From Rhytidiadelphus loreus (taxonomy: Eukaryota > Streptophyta > Bryopsida > Hypnales > Hylocomiaceae): a stretch of 64,000 bases of DNA. The notes below the pieces were generated by a model, which was not told the origin of the DNA, made no database searches, and saw only the letters and a list, made by a program, of their open reading frames with translations. Position numbers and translations under genes: made by a program. This document shows positions 22,386 through 37,106 of this stretch, in pieces; position 1 is the stretch's first letter; every line of letters begins with the position of its first letter. The stretch covers positions 37,460,863 through 37,524,862 of the forward strand of contig OX344761.1 of NCBI GenBank assembly GCA_947034895.1. The letters run 5' to 3'.

Positions 22386-25300
22386 TCAAAAGGGAGTCTG
22401 GCACAGAGGACAGGTAGACTTGTGGGAAGTGGAGAACCACTTGTAGAGGCAGGCGGAATGGAACTTATGTTTACAAGTTTTGCACGCCAGTCGGGGAAGG
22501 GAGTGGTTGGTAGTGTGAATGATGGAATAGCAGATGGGGCATTCCTCCACCCCTTCAAATTCACGGTCAACGTTTTTCTTCCACATTTGGATAGCCTCCA
22601 GTAATGCTCCATTCTATCATGCACAAGCGACCAAATTGCATACCTCTCATGAGGATTTTGAGTTTGGAATTTGAACGAGAATTGGTCAAGATTCCTACGT
22701 GATTTACTTCAACTCCAATAGGCATGGAGACAGGCACTTGTGGCCATTTGGCCACTTCCGGGGTAAGCTTCTAGGAAGGTAACAAAGTGAACCAATACAG
22801 AGAGGACATCATACCCTACATTCCAGAACGATTGAAATATGTTCTAAAAGTTAATATACTCAACAATTAGCTTCCAAAGTAGATAATATATTCTTCGCTT
22901 GAGCACTTAGGGGATATGTAAGTGTTCAAAAAGTACCTGATTTCGAAGAAAAGATGCCATGGAGAGAATCCATTTACGGAGCAGGGTCTTGCTGATCCCG
23001 AGACGCCTCGTGCAGTCCACCTCTACAGCCCTCAGCGGGTAGCAGGCTGGGAGTCGTATCACAATGTCCAGGCACGCCTCTTCCTTTTTATATACAGCAG
23101 TGACTTCACGAAGCGTGCGATTGGCACGAATGGACAGAGTCTCATCTGCTACAACTGACGCTTGGAGCTGCGTACATCACCATACAGGAAACTCTCAATT
23201 GCTTGACTTCTTCAGAAAGCCGTAAAATCATAGAGGTGCACCATAAATATCATGTTAAAAGCGCATGCAACACGATACGGCAGCCATTGCGATGGCAAAT
23301 ATACCATACCTGTGAAAACTCGTCAGCTAGAAGATGCGTGCTGCAATTGCTGGATGTGAAGTTCTCGATTGCTGATACAGTTGATCTCTCACGTAGACCT
23401 GTGAACCATATGCGCACGCATGCTGGTAAAACCCGCAGCAACAGACCATAGACTGCCCCAGCAAGGACTACTACATTTTGTTCCTTCACTGGCCACAAAC
23501 TTTCCACAGCAAAGCCTACAGTTCCACTTGACACTGCCCGAGTTGCAGACGTAGCAGCCACACTTATTTTGGCACCAGCTGCTGCAGTTCTTCTTCTCGA
23601 AGCAGACGTTCCTGCATTTACATCGGTATTTAGTGGGCAACTATATTAATGATGGGAATCATTAGAAACTTAGAAACACGATAGCTCTGAAAATCATCAA
23701 TCAGTGTATGAAATTTGACCTGAAGTTAGATCAAGAGGAATGTGTTGAAACAGGCAGTCCAAGAGGGTAGACGACGTGTCGGAATCTCTTGCAAATAGTA
23801 GAAGCCTCTCCCTAGTTGGAGAAAGTAGTGGCAATGCATGCAAACGCATTAATAAAAGCGACCATCCCAAAAGATACTGTACCTGCAACACCGTACAGTA
23901 AGCTGCAGTGTAAGGTTTGATGATCTAAGAGTTTTGAACTCACTCGTAAAACCCTTTCAAACGTGCAACTAGAAGAGTCAATTCAGAAGGTTTGTGATAA
24001 AGCAAGCATGTCCAAAGCGACAACATACTTTCAAAAATAATCAGTGTACCCTAAAACTGGAAAAAGAAGCAAGGTGACTACATACACGAAGAGCTGAGGT
24101 GAAAGAGGTCTGAAGAAGAAGCTTTTCCGGAGTTTCCAACAATTTGATAAGCTCTGGCCGAAGCTTGGCAGCAGCTGCAAGCGAAGCCTCGTCCTGCGGA
24201 GCAGCATCCTCTACTTCCTCTTGATTTTGAGAGGCACCACCCCAAGTGACGGCCAGTTGTTGGATGGGTTCAGTTGATAGGAACTGAAAAGCAACCCATT
24301 GCAAAGCGCCACTTGAATTGGGAGACAGCAAGAGGGCGTAAAGGGCACTGATTGATCCCTTTCCAACTCCCCACAAGTCAGCTGCTCGGACTGCAGCTTC
24401 GCGAGACCTAGTTGTAGCTCCCAGAGCAACTACAGCAAGGCTCTCCCACAAGGACGATTCAGCCATTCGGTGCTTGGAAATGGTTTTTGCAGCCTCACTG
24501 TCGGCATCGAATTCCAATGCTGTTGCCTCAGAAAGACCAGTAGCCAACAGAATTCGAAGAAGAGCTTCCATCATGTGGTCCTCCACAGCCACCCAGTTGG
24601 ATACTCGCAAAACACCTTTAGCCCTCAAAGCCGTCACGGTTTCAATCTTGGTGAGATCTTTGAGCAAAATTAAAACTGACACAGCTGTTGCAGCAAGTTC
24701 AATCAAGATCTTTCTACCTGATAATTGCTGCAAATCTAAATCGCCCTGCTGTCCATCTTTGTAAAAGCTCACGATAATCTCAGTCATCTCTTCATACTCT
24801 ACAACAGCCGAGTCCACCCATTTGCGGAGGCACTTGAGGATAAACGCCCATTCTTCAACACTAAAATCTTGCCAGCAATAGGCTACTGACACAGCGACTA
24901 ATCTTGCTAGTGTCAGCTCAAGTCCAAGCTGGAGCATCACGTCTGTGGTATCAGCTGATATGAGCTCAGTTTCGGAGTATTGTGCCATTCTAAATTGCCT
25001 TCGTAGTAACCTCAGAAGAAGGGAAGTTTCTTGGAGGCTGATCTTTGCACTAGCAGCTGCAGCAATACCAGATTTCAGGCCTGGCAACTGCAGAGGAAAA
25101 CATGATATGGCCACTTCCAACCATTGCTTTCCTTTAAACTCTATGCATCCTTTCCCAACGTCAGCACGAGGTAGAAGGCTGAGGGCTTTGTTTAACCAAT
25201 CACACACAGTCTGTTTCAGTGCCCAACCCTCCTTTTCAAGACCTTCAGTATCAGATGTCTCAATCAATGGATTACGTAGCACTGGCATCAAAATCAACAA

Positions 25301-28300
25301 CACAGAAGGCAGAACTTTGAGAAAGCCTGCATCTGCTAAATCATCTGCATTGCTCGACTTTGCAATGTACTCAGAAAAGAACTGTTCCACATCTTCTCTT
25401 TTCCACACAGCTTCACCATCCACTAAGGCTCTCAACAAGGTTAGCAATGCATTTGTAGAGGGGCCCATTTCTAGAAACAGATCATCCTCAACAGGACCTT
25501 CCTGGGAAATCCGGTCTGATATTTCGGAAGAAGAACCAGATAAGAGAGAACGAAAACACATATCCAGTAAAGGAGGAAGCTTTTGTCCCGTTGCGTTTCT
25601 TGCAGTGTCACAAAGGAACTCAAAAAGGTGCAAAGAAGCAGAGCCGCCCGGCCATTCCCAGGAGCAGAGTAATTCGATGATGAGCCATATCCTATACTCC
25701 GTATTACCTGTATCAATAGACACGGAAGTACGCCCACTATACACTGTTTCCGGCCCAAGATATGTAGCCAGCACATCAGCATATGCACAAAACCGCTGGT
25801 GTACCTCCCCCTGCTTAATATCAAAGTAGGACAATAGTAAGTACATCCACTAAAGAATAGAAGATAAAGCACTTCTTTTAGTCCTGAAATAAAAGGCAAA
25901 ACGATAATTTTCTGACCACTGAACCCAACATCCTCAAATGGCAGGCTTCAAATTCAATCCCCCAAACTACAAACTACCAACAAAAAACAAATTATAGGTT
26001 GTAACTGACCTTAACCAAAGTTTTCTGTCGAGGGAACTTGACAATTGGAATTGTGTTGTTTATATACTGGGTATCTGCCACCCAAGTAGGCCAGGAGAGT
26101 CTTGGAGCAAGAGTACAGGATATAGTATCTTGAATTTCGTTTTCATCCACGCAGAAGCATTCAACCATGTCACAAACCCAATCGGCGCACAAAGTAGATG
26201 TAGAAAAAACGTCGGAGGATTCCTCAGAAACAAGCGCGCTTCTCACAACTTCTGTAAGTACCCGCCGTATGCGCTCACGGCTCTCTGACCTCAACTTCCA
26301 ATAGATAGCTGGGGGGCTACTCCTGCGTAGGGTCTCTAAGCAATTCAGAAATGAGAACCGGCTCTGCTCGACGTGGTGGCTTGAAGTCACTTCCTGAATC
26401 AAAGCGTGTTCTTCACCACCATCGGAATTCGGGAACGTGTCCTCTTCCCTTCTCTCGTCCTCAGACTCATCAAAATCTCCATCATTGACTTTTCTAGGTG
26501 AGGGCTTCAGAAAAGCCCAATATAGACAAAACAGGGTGGAGAGCAGCTGCGTCCCACTAGGTTCCAGTTGAAGAGCACCAAGAGTCGGCATGGAAACCTC
26601 CACCACTTCAAGTGCTGACCTTGCCAGCTCAAAGCTGATTGATTTCTCCACATCACCACTTTGGGTTTTATTCGATTTGTAATCAACACTATCAGACAAA
26701 ATGAAAGAGGGTGCAGCTCTAGTCCATGGAGCGTCATGCAAAAGCAGCACCTCAATCAAATGATTTAAAAGCATTTCCATCAATTGTGTAGTAGCAGCAG
26801 GAGAGAGAAGACTGTCCTCTGGATTCTGGGGACTCAAAAAACTCCTGCATAAAGAGAAGACAGTACTGAGATGGCGCGCAATAAATACCACACGTCCACA
26901 ACGGATTAGCACTGATATCCAAAAAAGTGATATCCCAGGACCATTAAGATAAGAGTGATTGGGAAGTAAGTAAAATAAGGCATAGAACCCATGTACCTTA
27001 GAAGCCGAACACACTCTGGATGAATAAGGTTGCTACTGCGCGCAACAGTCAGACCAACGGCATCAAGTCTGGGTAATCTCCATAGATCTAACATATTCAT
27101 ACCAGCGTCATCCTCAGCCACGTTGCCTGCAGGTTTCGTCAGCCTTAACCATTTTTCACTGAATTTTCCAACTAAAGTAGCCAGAACTCCTACATGTGCC
27201 AGATCATTATCATCAAGGTCCATCCGCTCGTCATGCGGACGCAGCCATGCCGTGGCACACTCTATTGTTGATTTCCAATAACCATGGAATTCCTTCACCT
27301 CAAAGAAAGACAGTAGAAGGTCTATCTTAGGTTCAATAAGTCTGCTCTCTTCTCCAGATACGCACCATGGAACGACCTCCTGAAGGAATTGCCTCCTGAT
27401 AATATCGCCCAGAATTTGTTCTCGTGAAGTGAATGCGAACGTCCCATAAGTCGCAATGAGCTTCCCAAGCAATCGCAGTGCTTCTGGATGTCCCTGTCAT
27501 AAACGAACCGCAAGCTTATTAGGCACTAACCAGAATTATTGCCTCCCTAATCTCTAGTGCATCAGCATTCAGAATGCCAAATGAAGTAGTGTAAAAGGGA
27601 AGATCAACACAGGATTACTCAACATTTGGACACAATCAACTCGCTCAAGAGCTCTTCGCTAATACACAGCGTCCTAGACTTCGAAGGAGACACCACCTAA
27701 AAAGTAATCAAATAACAATTCATACGCCGAAGAGAAAAAAAAAGTAACTCACTGAACGTCTTATTGCTGGAAAACCCTTCTCCACAAATGGCTGAACCGC
27801 ATTCAGAAGAAGCCACGCATTGCTTGTTTCCTCAATTTTTGGTATCTTCACGTGAAGCACAGAAAATAAATTTCCGAGACGAGTCAATCGTGATGTATTC
27901 TCTGGAGACGTGTCCAGGAGAATGCTCAAACATGCAGTTTGAAATCCAGGCCAGAATGAATCTAACACACCTTCTTCTTGGCCAAGCAGGATCAAAATAT
28001 CAACAATAGTACTAGCCACATCATCCCAAACTGGGGGTGGTAAAACAGGTTGCAAATGAGCAGAGTTTGTAACAGCGCTGCTGAAGTCTTGATCCAGTGA
28101 CGAATTCTCTAAAAGATACTGATTGGCAACACTTGCATACTGACACCAGACTATCTTCAATAACACCTCCTCCACTAGAAAGTCCTGCAATATTTTACAG
28201 TCTGCGTTCTGAGCATATCTGCAGCAACATCGAATATCGGTCGCAATGTCAGTCAGACTTAGCAATAGTGAATGGAAAGAACTAACATCGATATCGGAAA

Positions 28301-31300
28301 GATCAGAGCACGGGCTGCACCAGAGCCATTAGCAAGTACCTATATTATTTAAGAGCCTAAGCCACCTAAATGCAAATTGACTCTCACAACTACCATGCAT
28401 AATTAGAATAAATTTTCTTTCAACAACTCGTGCTTCTATAATCAACAGGAACCGCATGGAAAAGTTGGAAATGCCCACCTCTTAGCATTCTTAACAACCC
28501 AAACAAAACATTCTTGGAAAGTCGTGAATAGGGATAGCCGATCTGCAGTTGATAATACAGGCATGTATACGCCTTGCCAGAGGTTTTTAAAGAACTCAAG
28601 GAAAAAGCCTTTAGGAGAGGTCACGAATTGAGGTGGAATGAGTGCGAGTAATGGATACATACAGGGGTAAGAAATTTGTTGAGATCCAAAGCAGCCCTGT
28701 TTAAGAAAATCCCACAATTTGGGGAGGACTGTTTTGCTTATAGAGGTACTTCCCCAGGCTTGAGGTAATTTTTTACTAAAAAGTAATATCATATCCCACA
28801 TAGGTTGATGACAACTTGTAACTTTTTCTCCCAAAGCACCCAGCACAAGATTCACAGAGTTGTCAAGATTCTCTTCATCAGAGAAGACCTGCATCCAGAA
28901 ACCAAAAATCAATCACAGGTGTTGAAATAATTTTGTAGCTTCAAATGAAACACCAGCTGTATGCATTTCTGTATCTTCGGAGAGGCAGAACCGTACAAAA
29001 ATCTCGAGCCATCGGAGCTAAAAAGATACAACGACTCTCTTCATTTTGCAATCCAAAACTTAGGAGCGACGGATGGAATATTACTCGTGTAATACACAGA
29101 TTGAGTACCTGTGGAATGTGCTGAATGTAGGTTCGGAGAGTTTGATATACAGCCGACCGCACCTGAGAACTTTTGTTCTTTACAGAGCTTTGGAAAGACT
29201 TCTGTTCATAAAAGAGTGAAGTGGCAGCCTCCTTTACAGCGTCTCCTGCCCCTACAGCGGCACCAGCTGCAGAAGTGCTCTCTGCAGGCCCCTCCTTCCA
29301 AAGTGAGGGTGATGAACCTACTAATACATCAAGTAGTGCAGCCAGAGCAAGTAGAGAAGATGATAAAATCTGCACACAATATTCTTAATTTAGAACTATT
29401 GGTGCAGATGGCACTAACTCCCATGGCAGACATGCAGAAATAAATTAAATACAGCAAACTAAACACATGACAAACATGAGGCGACTCCCGCAACTCGAAT
29501 AGAAGGTATGCGAAGAAAATAGTAAGATTCTACAGGAAGGCATTCCATCTACAAACTGGACCCAAACTTTGAATAAAAAATACAAAGCAGAGTCAATTTT
29601 CAAATAATAGAGTCCATAAGCAAGACACAACTTATCATGAGCTCAAAGGTGGGAATGCTACAACCCTGAGCATCTACACAAAAAAACATGTAAAAACTCA
29701 AAAGCATGCTCACCTAACAACCATTCCGTTCTAAATAATGTAGAAAAACACGCATCATTCACAGAAAATGCAGATTATTAACTCACCCTTTCTAATTTCT
29801 CTGCAACCTCTTCTGGCAAAGTACCCATTTCCGTTAACATCTGAGGAGTCAACTTCAAATTCTCGTCCAGATGGGTCATGATGTCTTTCAAACAAAAAAT
29901 CAACACGTCCACTCTCCTCTTCCGATCTGGAAAAGTAACCTGAAATTAAGTAGAAGGAAAGCGAAGAAACAGCAAACGTGAGTATGGTCATCCAAACATA
30001 AGATACAACATGAGGACCTACAATGATACATGGCCTGGTCAAATTAAAATTCAAAACATTGTGTAACAACAAGTCACATACTAAGTGAGACTAAGGTAGT
30101 ATGCTCTAAAAGCGACCATTTAAGGGCTGGTCCACCTTTTTCATAGGTTTCCGTGTACATAAATATTTTTCTATCAGTTTTCAGAGAAAGAAAAATAGAT
30201 GTGGAACCAAACACAAGTGGTTTTGTATTTTTCCAAGAATTTTTGAATTACTTATAAATTTTCAAAAGATTTGAGGCATTGGCACCTATTTGTGACCATA
30301 GGTCTCCCAAATCCGTCCACTTGCAACTTGTAAAGAGATGTGCGGAAATCAAAGACAATGATTCGCTCTCGCAATAGAAAAATAATTTTTTCTAGATTCA
30401 TTCAATTGCTAAAGTAGTCCATTTAAGGATCTCCCCATCTCCATTCTCTAGCTAATAATAGGGTCCATTTGAAGAAGATGGGTGATTTTAGAGCATACTA
30501 CTATAATACGTCCGAAATGAATATTGCTCAAAGCAGCCGATCATGAGTCTAACCTGAAATGATCGCTGAGCAGCTTCAGCAACTTCTTTTGAAGGATCGA
30601 ATTGAGAAACCCACCAAGCCCCCATCAGTGATCGAAGGTGGGGAGCTAACCCTCTCCTGTCAACACAGAGAAAAGGACGATATCTAAGTTTCGGTAGAAT
30701 GCTTGACAGTAAAATAAAGAGCAACTAAAATACAAGTCAAACCAAGAACTTTTTAAGACACCAATACATTCTACTAGTCAAGAATTTTAGATCGATAGTG
30801 TTTCAGCTGTCAGATTTGGAACAATTACGATCTAAATCAAATTATCCATGATAGAGCTTCCAAAAAACGGCTCCAGCGTTTCTAGAAAGGTCTAGATGTT
30901 GCCAATCTAATGGTCGCGTCTAACTTTCGTCCAAGGTACATGTGATTCTAGAAGGACATAGTAGATAACTGGACTTCACTATATTGCAGCTTACGAATGA
31001 AGCTAAGAGTCAACAGTCAATCAATAAGAGCAGTTTCCATATGAAGAAAAATAGTTTTTTCAAGTCATAAGTGACAAAGATGCTAACAAAGTAGAAAACC
31101 AAGGATACAAGTGAGGACGCACCCTGCATTCGTTGTGAGGTCAGCCATTGCCCCATGGGTATTTTCCCGCACCTGCCGGTTATTGTCTTGCACGAGCCTT
31201 TTATACTCAAAAACCTGTCAACAAATGAATGAGATTCAATACATTCAATATGGATCACTACTTTTTAATTGAGCATACACAAGAGAACAAGAGGCACATA

Positions 31301-32270
31301 CAATCGCAGGTCCTCCTGCAAGAATGGGCGTTGCAGACGATCATAGTCATTAACCAGAAATGGTATCATAAAGATGCAGTTCAAATAGACGTACTAGAAA
31401 CCACCAAAAACTCAAGAAGTTACCATGCAAGCTCTTACAAACTTATTTTGCAATAAGGACGCACCCAAGTGAGGAGAATTGCAGCCAGCTCATCAACCGA
31501 ACGCTCCTTAAATATTCCCCTGAGAGCAGCAAGGGCTTTAAGCTGCAGGGTCACTCAATCATGAAGAGATTTAGCAGATTGGTTTTGTCCAAGCATCGTA
31601 AACTATCAATTGCTTATTTGTACACAGGATGCAATCAAACTTTTCGGGTGGGCCTCTAACCTTCGTTGTTGGGTCTCGTTTGGACAGCCTTTTAAGCTGA
31701 AGTGCAGCTTCTCCATCAAGGTCCTATATTAACCAAAAACTAGAATCAGACAAGGAAAACGAAAATTACGAGTTCCAAAAAAATATATTGCAGAATTCTT
31801 CCAAAACACAGGAGGCAAAAAATCTACCAACCATGCTCCAATTTCAGACTTCATGGTATGGATTCGATCAGACAGACCGTGCATGAATTTGCCCAAGGAG
31901 AGCTGAAAACAGAATGAATCAAGATCTTTAAAAAGTAGTAGTAGTACCTGTGAGACCTCCCTTTCAGCTGAGAATGTTGTCTCCACTAGAGAGCTCCCCA
32001 TATACCCACCAAATCCAAGAGGTGCTGCTCCAGAATGGGCAGCTGCCAAGCTGCATCCAAGACCACTGATATTATAATTTGATTCTAATTCTTACAAGTA
32101 AAAAACTACTATGATTGTTAGCATTACGTTAACAATTGATAGATAAAATCATAAAAGTAACACTTAACAATCAAATAGAAAGTTCAACTATTAAAATAGA
32201 TACAAACAAACCTGCTGGTTGAGGGCCGCGATTTACTGCGACCAGGACCTCCTTTTTTTTCCCGGCCCAT
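22386..32270 (-). CDS. LTN1: Listerin, E3 ubiquitin ligase of ribosome quality control (17 exons)
   Basis: Exons on the - strand: 32212-32270, 31948-32050, 31661-31723, 31465-31542, 31123-31214, 30554-30656, 29787-29939, 29109-29369, 28479-28888, 27753-28314, 26998-27493, 26010-26844, 24086-25810, 23720-23882, 23310-23611, 22937-23167 and 22386-22613; about 1,950 residues, close to the usual plant length. The N-terminus ([17 protein letters not shown], then [10 protein letters not shown]) and [21 protein letters not shown] and [11 protein letters not shown] match plant listerin. A long helical-repeat middle follows. The C-terminus has the RWD-like segment ([26 protein letters not shown]) and the variant [23 protein letters not shown] and CPLC. 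Listerin ubiquitinates nascent chains stuck on 60S subunits in the cytosol. All motifs are intact. The gene converges with the CLC gene. Confidence 0.95.
30096..30501. mobile_element. MITE-like element in a listerin intron
   Basis: The block begins GTAGTATGCTCTAAAA and ends with its exact reverse complement, giving 16-bp terminal inverted repeats 406 bp apart. It sits inside the listerin intron 29940-30553 and has no coding content. No clear target-site duplication was found, so the superfamily is undecided. Its ends differ from the TTAA family elsewhere in the window. Confidence 0.6.
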
Positions 32271-33240
32271 CTTCACCAGATGGGCTGCACCTTCTAGTCA
32301 GACACCAAAGTACCCCCAGGACATCATGAGCCAGAAGAACCCATCAAAACTAATCAAAATTTAAACATTACTCCGGGTTCCTTTAACGCGGTGTGCTCTA
32401 CTCTAAACCTTCAATATTAATGAATTTCTTAGTGAATCAAAATGCATCCGCATCCATAATCTGATGCTTTAAAGATAGTGTAAGGACCTCCTGAAATCTA
32501 GAAGTGTACACTCTCATACTGCAAGCCCTTAAACGAAAGCACTTGAAACATGTTCTCAATATTTGCAAGAAGACGCACAGCTCGAGCCAGAGTTTGATTG
32601 CATCCTGTGTACACCAAAACCTAAATGAGAAATACTAACTTCAGAATTTGCGAATTTCGGAAGAAAAATTAACACAGCGCAGACGCCTCATGCAATTTCA
32701 CCCCGAATTCTGCCTTATTCACATGCAAATTGGACCCTCACTTAATCTCAGCTCCAAACCCTAGAAAAATCCTGGGTCCAATCGCACGGCATAAGCCGTT
32801 ACACAGCCCTAGAATTAGCAGAAGAAACGATTCCTTTCAAAGATGATTCAAATTCTTATCACACACTACAGAAATTGCAACCACCAAAAGAGCGCAACGA
32901 AACAGAGTGCACAGACAAACCGAGGAAGTTCGTCCCAAGGCTGCAATCCTGGGCCAAAAACACCCAAAGTGCTACCAATGGAAAGAGAATCGTCAGTCCA
33001 GTCTTACCAGAAGCTCAGAATCTTGCAATCATCCGATCGCGACGCACAGGAAACCAAAAAGCCAGCGAAGGTTTTGTCACGGATGCCGAATCGTTGCTTG
33101 AAAACAGAGCACTCTTCGACTGCAGCCCATTGTTAGAGTTCTCAATGCTGTTCCCAATGACTTAGGGAACACGTTTCCCGATTAGCTCTCACTTTGGACG
33201 ATTTTGGTCAGGAAGCTGCAAAAACTGACACCCCTAATCT
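32271..33240. other. Upstream region of the listerin gene
   Basis: This is the 5' flank of the - strand listerin gene and probably holds its leader and promoter. A + strand open frame of 96 codons (about 32878-33165) has an ordinary composition but no recognisable motif, and it lies opposite the likely listerin leader, so it is not called. Confidence 0.4.
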
Positions 33241-36200
33241 GTAGAAGTAATTGAAAGTGCAATTAGACATAATTAAGTTCTTTAAAATGAAATATTAAAT
33301 ATTCATTAAAGAGCTCAAATTTAGATAAGATTTTTCTTTTAATGAACGTGTAACCATTCTAAGAAGAAAGTCATATTATGGAAAATTTTCTCTATAAATG
33401 TGTAGTGCCATTCTAAGAAGAAAGTCATGAAAATAAACAATTCAATGTTTTCTAGAAATTTGAGGAATTAGCTTCCTTTTGTATGGATTTTCCAACATAG
33501 AAAAATCTAACTAGTGCTTCATGTTGCTGGAAATAATAATTGTTGTTGGAGTGAGAGATGTTGAAATTCAAAAAATAATAATTAATTAATTAATCTAAAA
33601 TTTGAAGAAATAAAAATTAATTAAATATATTTGCATTTGAAGAATGTGAATTGTATAGTATTCCTTGTAGTCTTTAGCAAGACCTTAATATTCAAGAATT
33701 TTTAAAGCACATGCTTTTCATCACAAACAAAATATCCTAGTGATCTTCTACATTTGTATATTAAAGAAAGTATTCATAGAAAGTAACTTAGAAAAGAATG
33801 CACAATTGTAATAACATGACTATGGTGTCCATGTAAAGTATCAATGTACAAAACATATTCCATGATCCAAAACTTGACAATTCAATTTGAAAAAATCGAT
33901 GTACCTTTCTAAATGTTGAGCCCAAAACAACACCCATGTGTCCGCTAAAGGCTTGTGCTTATTGAGAAAAATCATCGTAGAATTTAAAAACACAAAAAAT
34001 AGACATCAAAAGATGTAAAAATCTTTTACAAAATCATGTTAAAAAATATATGAATATGTACTAGATAATATTGACTAATACTACATAAATACATCAATGA
34101 TGAATATCAATACTAAAAGGCCAAAAATCACATGATTTTTATGGATGTGTGAACATTGCCAATCTTTGTGTTCAAATTTCAACCAACAAAAAATAAAATG
34201 GTCCCAAATGGACTTACACTATCTCCAAGCAATTCATACTTATCCCTATCATGATGACAACTCTACAAACCCTTCAAACACTAAACAAAAATCATCTATT
34301 CTTCATGATGCCCATTGAATGAAAATTGTATATGCCAATCTTTTATGCTAGATCAAAGCTAGATATGGTAGTTCCTAGGTTATTGTAGCCGGAAGGGGTT
34401 AGAATGTTAGTAGTAAGGAAATGTCCACCAAACTTAAGTTGGATAGTATCTTAGATTTGGATGAAAATTGATATGTAAGTATTTAGTAGTTGATCTACAT
34501 TGTAGTGAAGTTTCAAGACATTTGGTTTGATTGTCCATCTTTTATTCTTTTATGCTAGTTAGATCAAAGCTAGATATGATAGTTTCTAGTTTATTGTGAG
34601 AATTATAGAATAGGGATTTGTAGAAAAAGAAATTTGAAAATAGGTGTAGGATTAATCAGGGGATTTAAGGATATTAAGAGATTATATGCAAAACATTTCA
34701 ACAACAAAGGTCCCATACTATTTTAGACCTATTCATAAATCTTTGTGACATCACATACAAATCCTTTACATGTTGACCTCTCCAACCCATGAGCAATGTG
34801 TTTGCAAAAAGATTATTGAAGTTGTGGTCCTTCTAGTTACCACCCAATCTAGGAAGTGTGGAATTTAGTAAACATAGACAAAAAGAGTAAAAGTTGAATC
34901 TCTATGTCTTGAAAGACAAGCCCACAATGCAAGTATTTCACCTCCCTTAACGTGATTGGTTGGGTATAGAAGTGGACAAGGCCTTTGCCTCCATGATTTA
35001 GGCTCTCATTGCCTCTGCCACCTATGACCTACATAGTCATCCATGTCACCACCTCAAACAGAAATTAGTGGTGGACACATACAACCCTACTAGTATCTCA
35101 TAATGAAGTCATGTAGTTGTCTTCTAAGCAAGAATTATAGACCATCTTAGCCCACTCCTCCAACCACTTCAACGTATGATGTGCTACACTCCACCTAAGT
35201 CATGTTTTTGCAAGGAATAGAGCTCACTATACAAGTGACAATGAGAGGGATAAGTCTTGAGGTGCACGGTAGAAGAGACAAGTGCAATTTATGCAATGGC
35301 AATTACATATGTTAAAAGTAGGATATGCTTATTCTACCTTTTCGAGTTCTTGTAAGGATGCAAAATCTATAATGAGGTAGTGAGGTGTTGATTTTATCAT
35401 CAAGGTGCTAATTCTACTATCATGTCTTGCTTTTAACACTTGAGAATAGGCAACTCCTTATGAGTTGTGCCACACGCGCAACTACAAATCTCACCTTGTC
35501 GGGCTCAAATTGCAATTGGTTGTAAGACAAAATGTGGAGGGAGTTGTCCACTTTGCAGTATAGGCGGAGTATAATAATCTTACAACTAGCCTATTTGAGT
35601 CATTCAAATTTTTTATTGCATAGTATAAGGAAAAATTGGAAGTTTTCATCTTTCATAATTAATATCCAATTCTTATGCAATCCCAATCAAGTATACCAAA
35701 TTTTAGTTTTAAAAAAGATACTCCATTTCTGGTGAATTTTTAAGTCAATTTTCATGGTTTTATACAATATTTTATTGGAAACAATTGGTGTTGAATTTTT
35801 TTCAATTCGATTGCATAGATATGTAGGAAACATCCACATCCGCATCTTTTGTTTAAAAAAACACTTCATTAAATGACAAAAATATGATCAATGAAGAATT
35901 CAATGTAAGGTGTCGTATGACCAAAATTTGTAAGATAGATATTTCTATATCAATGAACTAGATTTTGGCAAAGTAATTAGTGTACCATTGTCTTGAGGGA
36001 GTCATTCTATGTAGGGGTTTGTACATCACGTGTGGTTGATTTTTTAATTTTGGGGGGTATTTAGATGACCATGAACAATTAAATGGTCCCTATTATTACC
36101 TAATTTTTTCATTCCTGGTATTTTATGCTTCTCTAGAATTACTTGGAATTTTAAAGTAGGGTCAAATTCCAACACCTTTACTTTCTTATGAGGAAGAAAA

Positions 36201-37106
36201 GTTCTCAAATAAGCAAAGATGAAAACCAAACCCAAAACAATAGAATGAAGAAAACTACATATGGAATAGGCCAAAGACAAACCTAAAAGATAAATAAACC
36301 AAAACCAAAAATCAAACACTAAATAAAGGAAAGACAAGAATGAAAACATATGAAGTAAAAACTAATAACATTAACATCTTGAAACAATTGTGGTCAACAA
36401 TGTCATCAATAATTTCAATAACCAGAACGCTACGACATTGTCGAGGACATTGTAATATAATTAGCCACAAAGAAGAACATGCAAGGAAATTAATGAAGCC
36501 ATACAAATTTGGAAGAGTAAAAAATAATCAACATGTAAGGAAGACAAAAATGCAATTGGCCAAAAAAGAATAGAAAATTGAAATTATACCAACTTATCCA
36601 AAAGGTAGACATGAACAAAGCATTAGGGGAAATTCAGTTGGTATTGATGGCCGTGAGTTCCCTAAGTTCCCTAATTTTGTGAACTTAGCCACATGTGTTT
36701 CCTAAGTTCCCTAAGTTTAATTTAGTTCCCTAAATTTCCTATTTTTTTAAAATTTAAATTTATTTCTAATTATTATATATTTTTTAAATTTTAAATTATT
36801 TTCTAATTTTTTATATTCTGATTGTGTACGTTTGGTTTATAGCGAAGGGAACAAGCCTGAAATGCATTCATTCAACACATGGTTAACCCTAAACCCTAAA
36901 CCTCCAAATGCCAGTAAATCAGATGAATTTATCCTAAACCCAAAGGATCTGTCACCTTAAAGTCCAAGCACACCTTGAATCCTCACTTTCAAAAATCCAT
37001 AAATGAACATAGTGGATCCTAAACCTTAAACTGCAACAAAGAAATCTTTGTCTTAAATCAACAATACAAAAATAGTCAACCCTAAACAAAACCCTAAATC
37101 CTCACT
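33241..37106. other. AT-rich gene-free stretch
   Basis: No gene is supported over almost 4 kb. A short direct repeat built around AGATCAAAGCTAGATATG occurs near 34355 and again near 34563. At 36655-36740 the motif GTTCCCTAA recurs several times, and at about 36882-37100 there are several CCCTAAA-type words, two of them adjacent, resembling plant telomere repeats. Confidence 0.5.

Noticed and set aside
24945..25829. A 294-codon open frame on the + strand
   Set aside because: It lies opposite the large listerin exon 24086-25810, whose - strand frame is conserved; it is a shadow frame.
31831..31903. Extra listerin exon on the - strand reading [16 protein letters not shown]
   Set aside because: It has plausible splice signals, but its inclusion breaks the reading frame into the next exon ([17 protein letters not shown]), while skipping it keeps phase 0.
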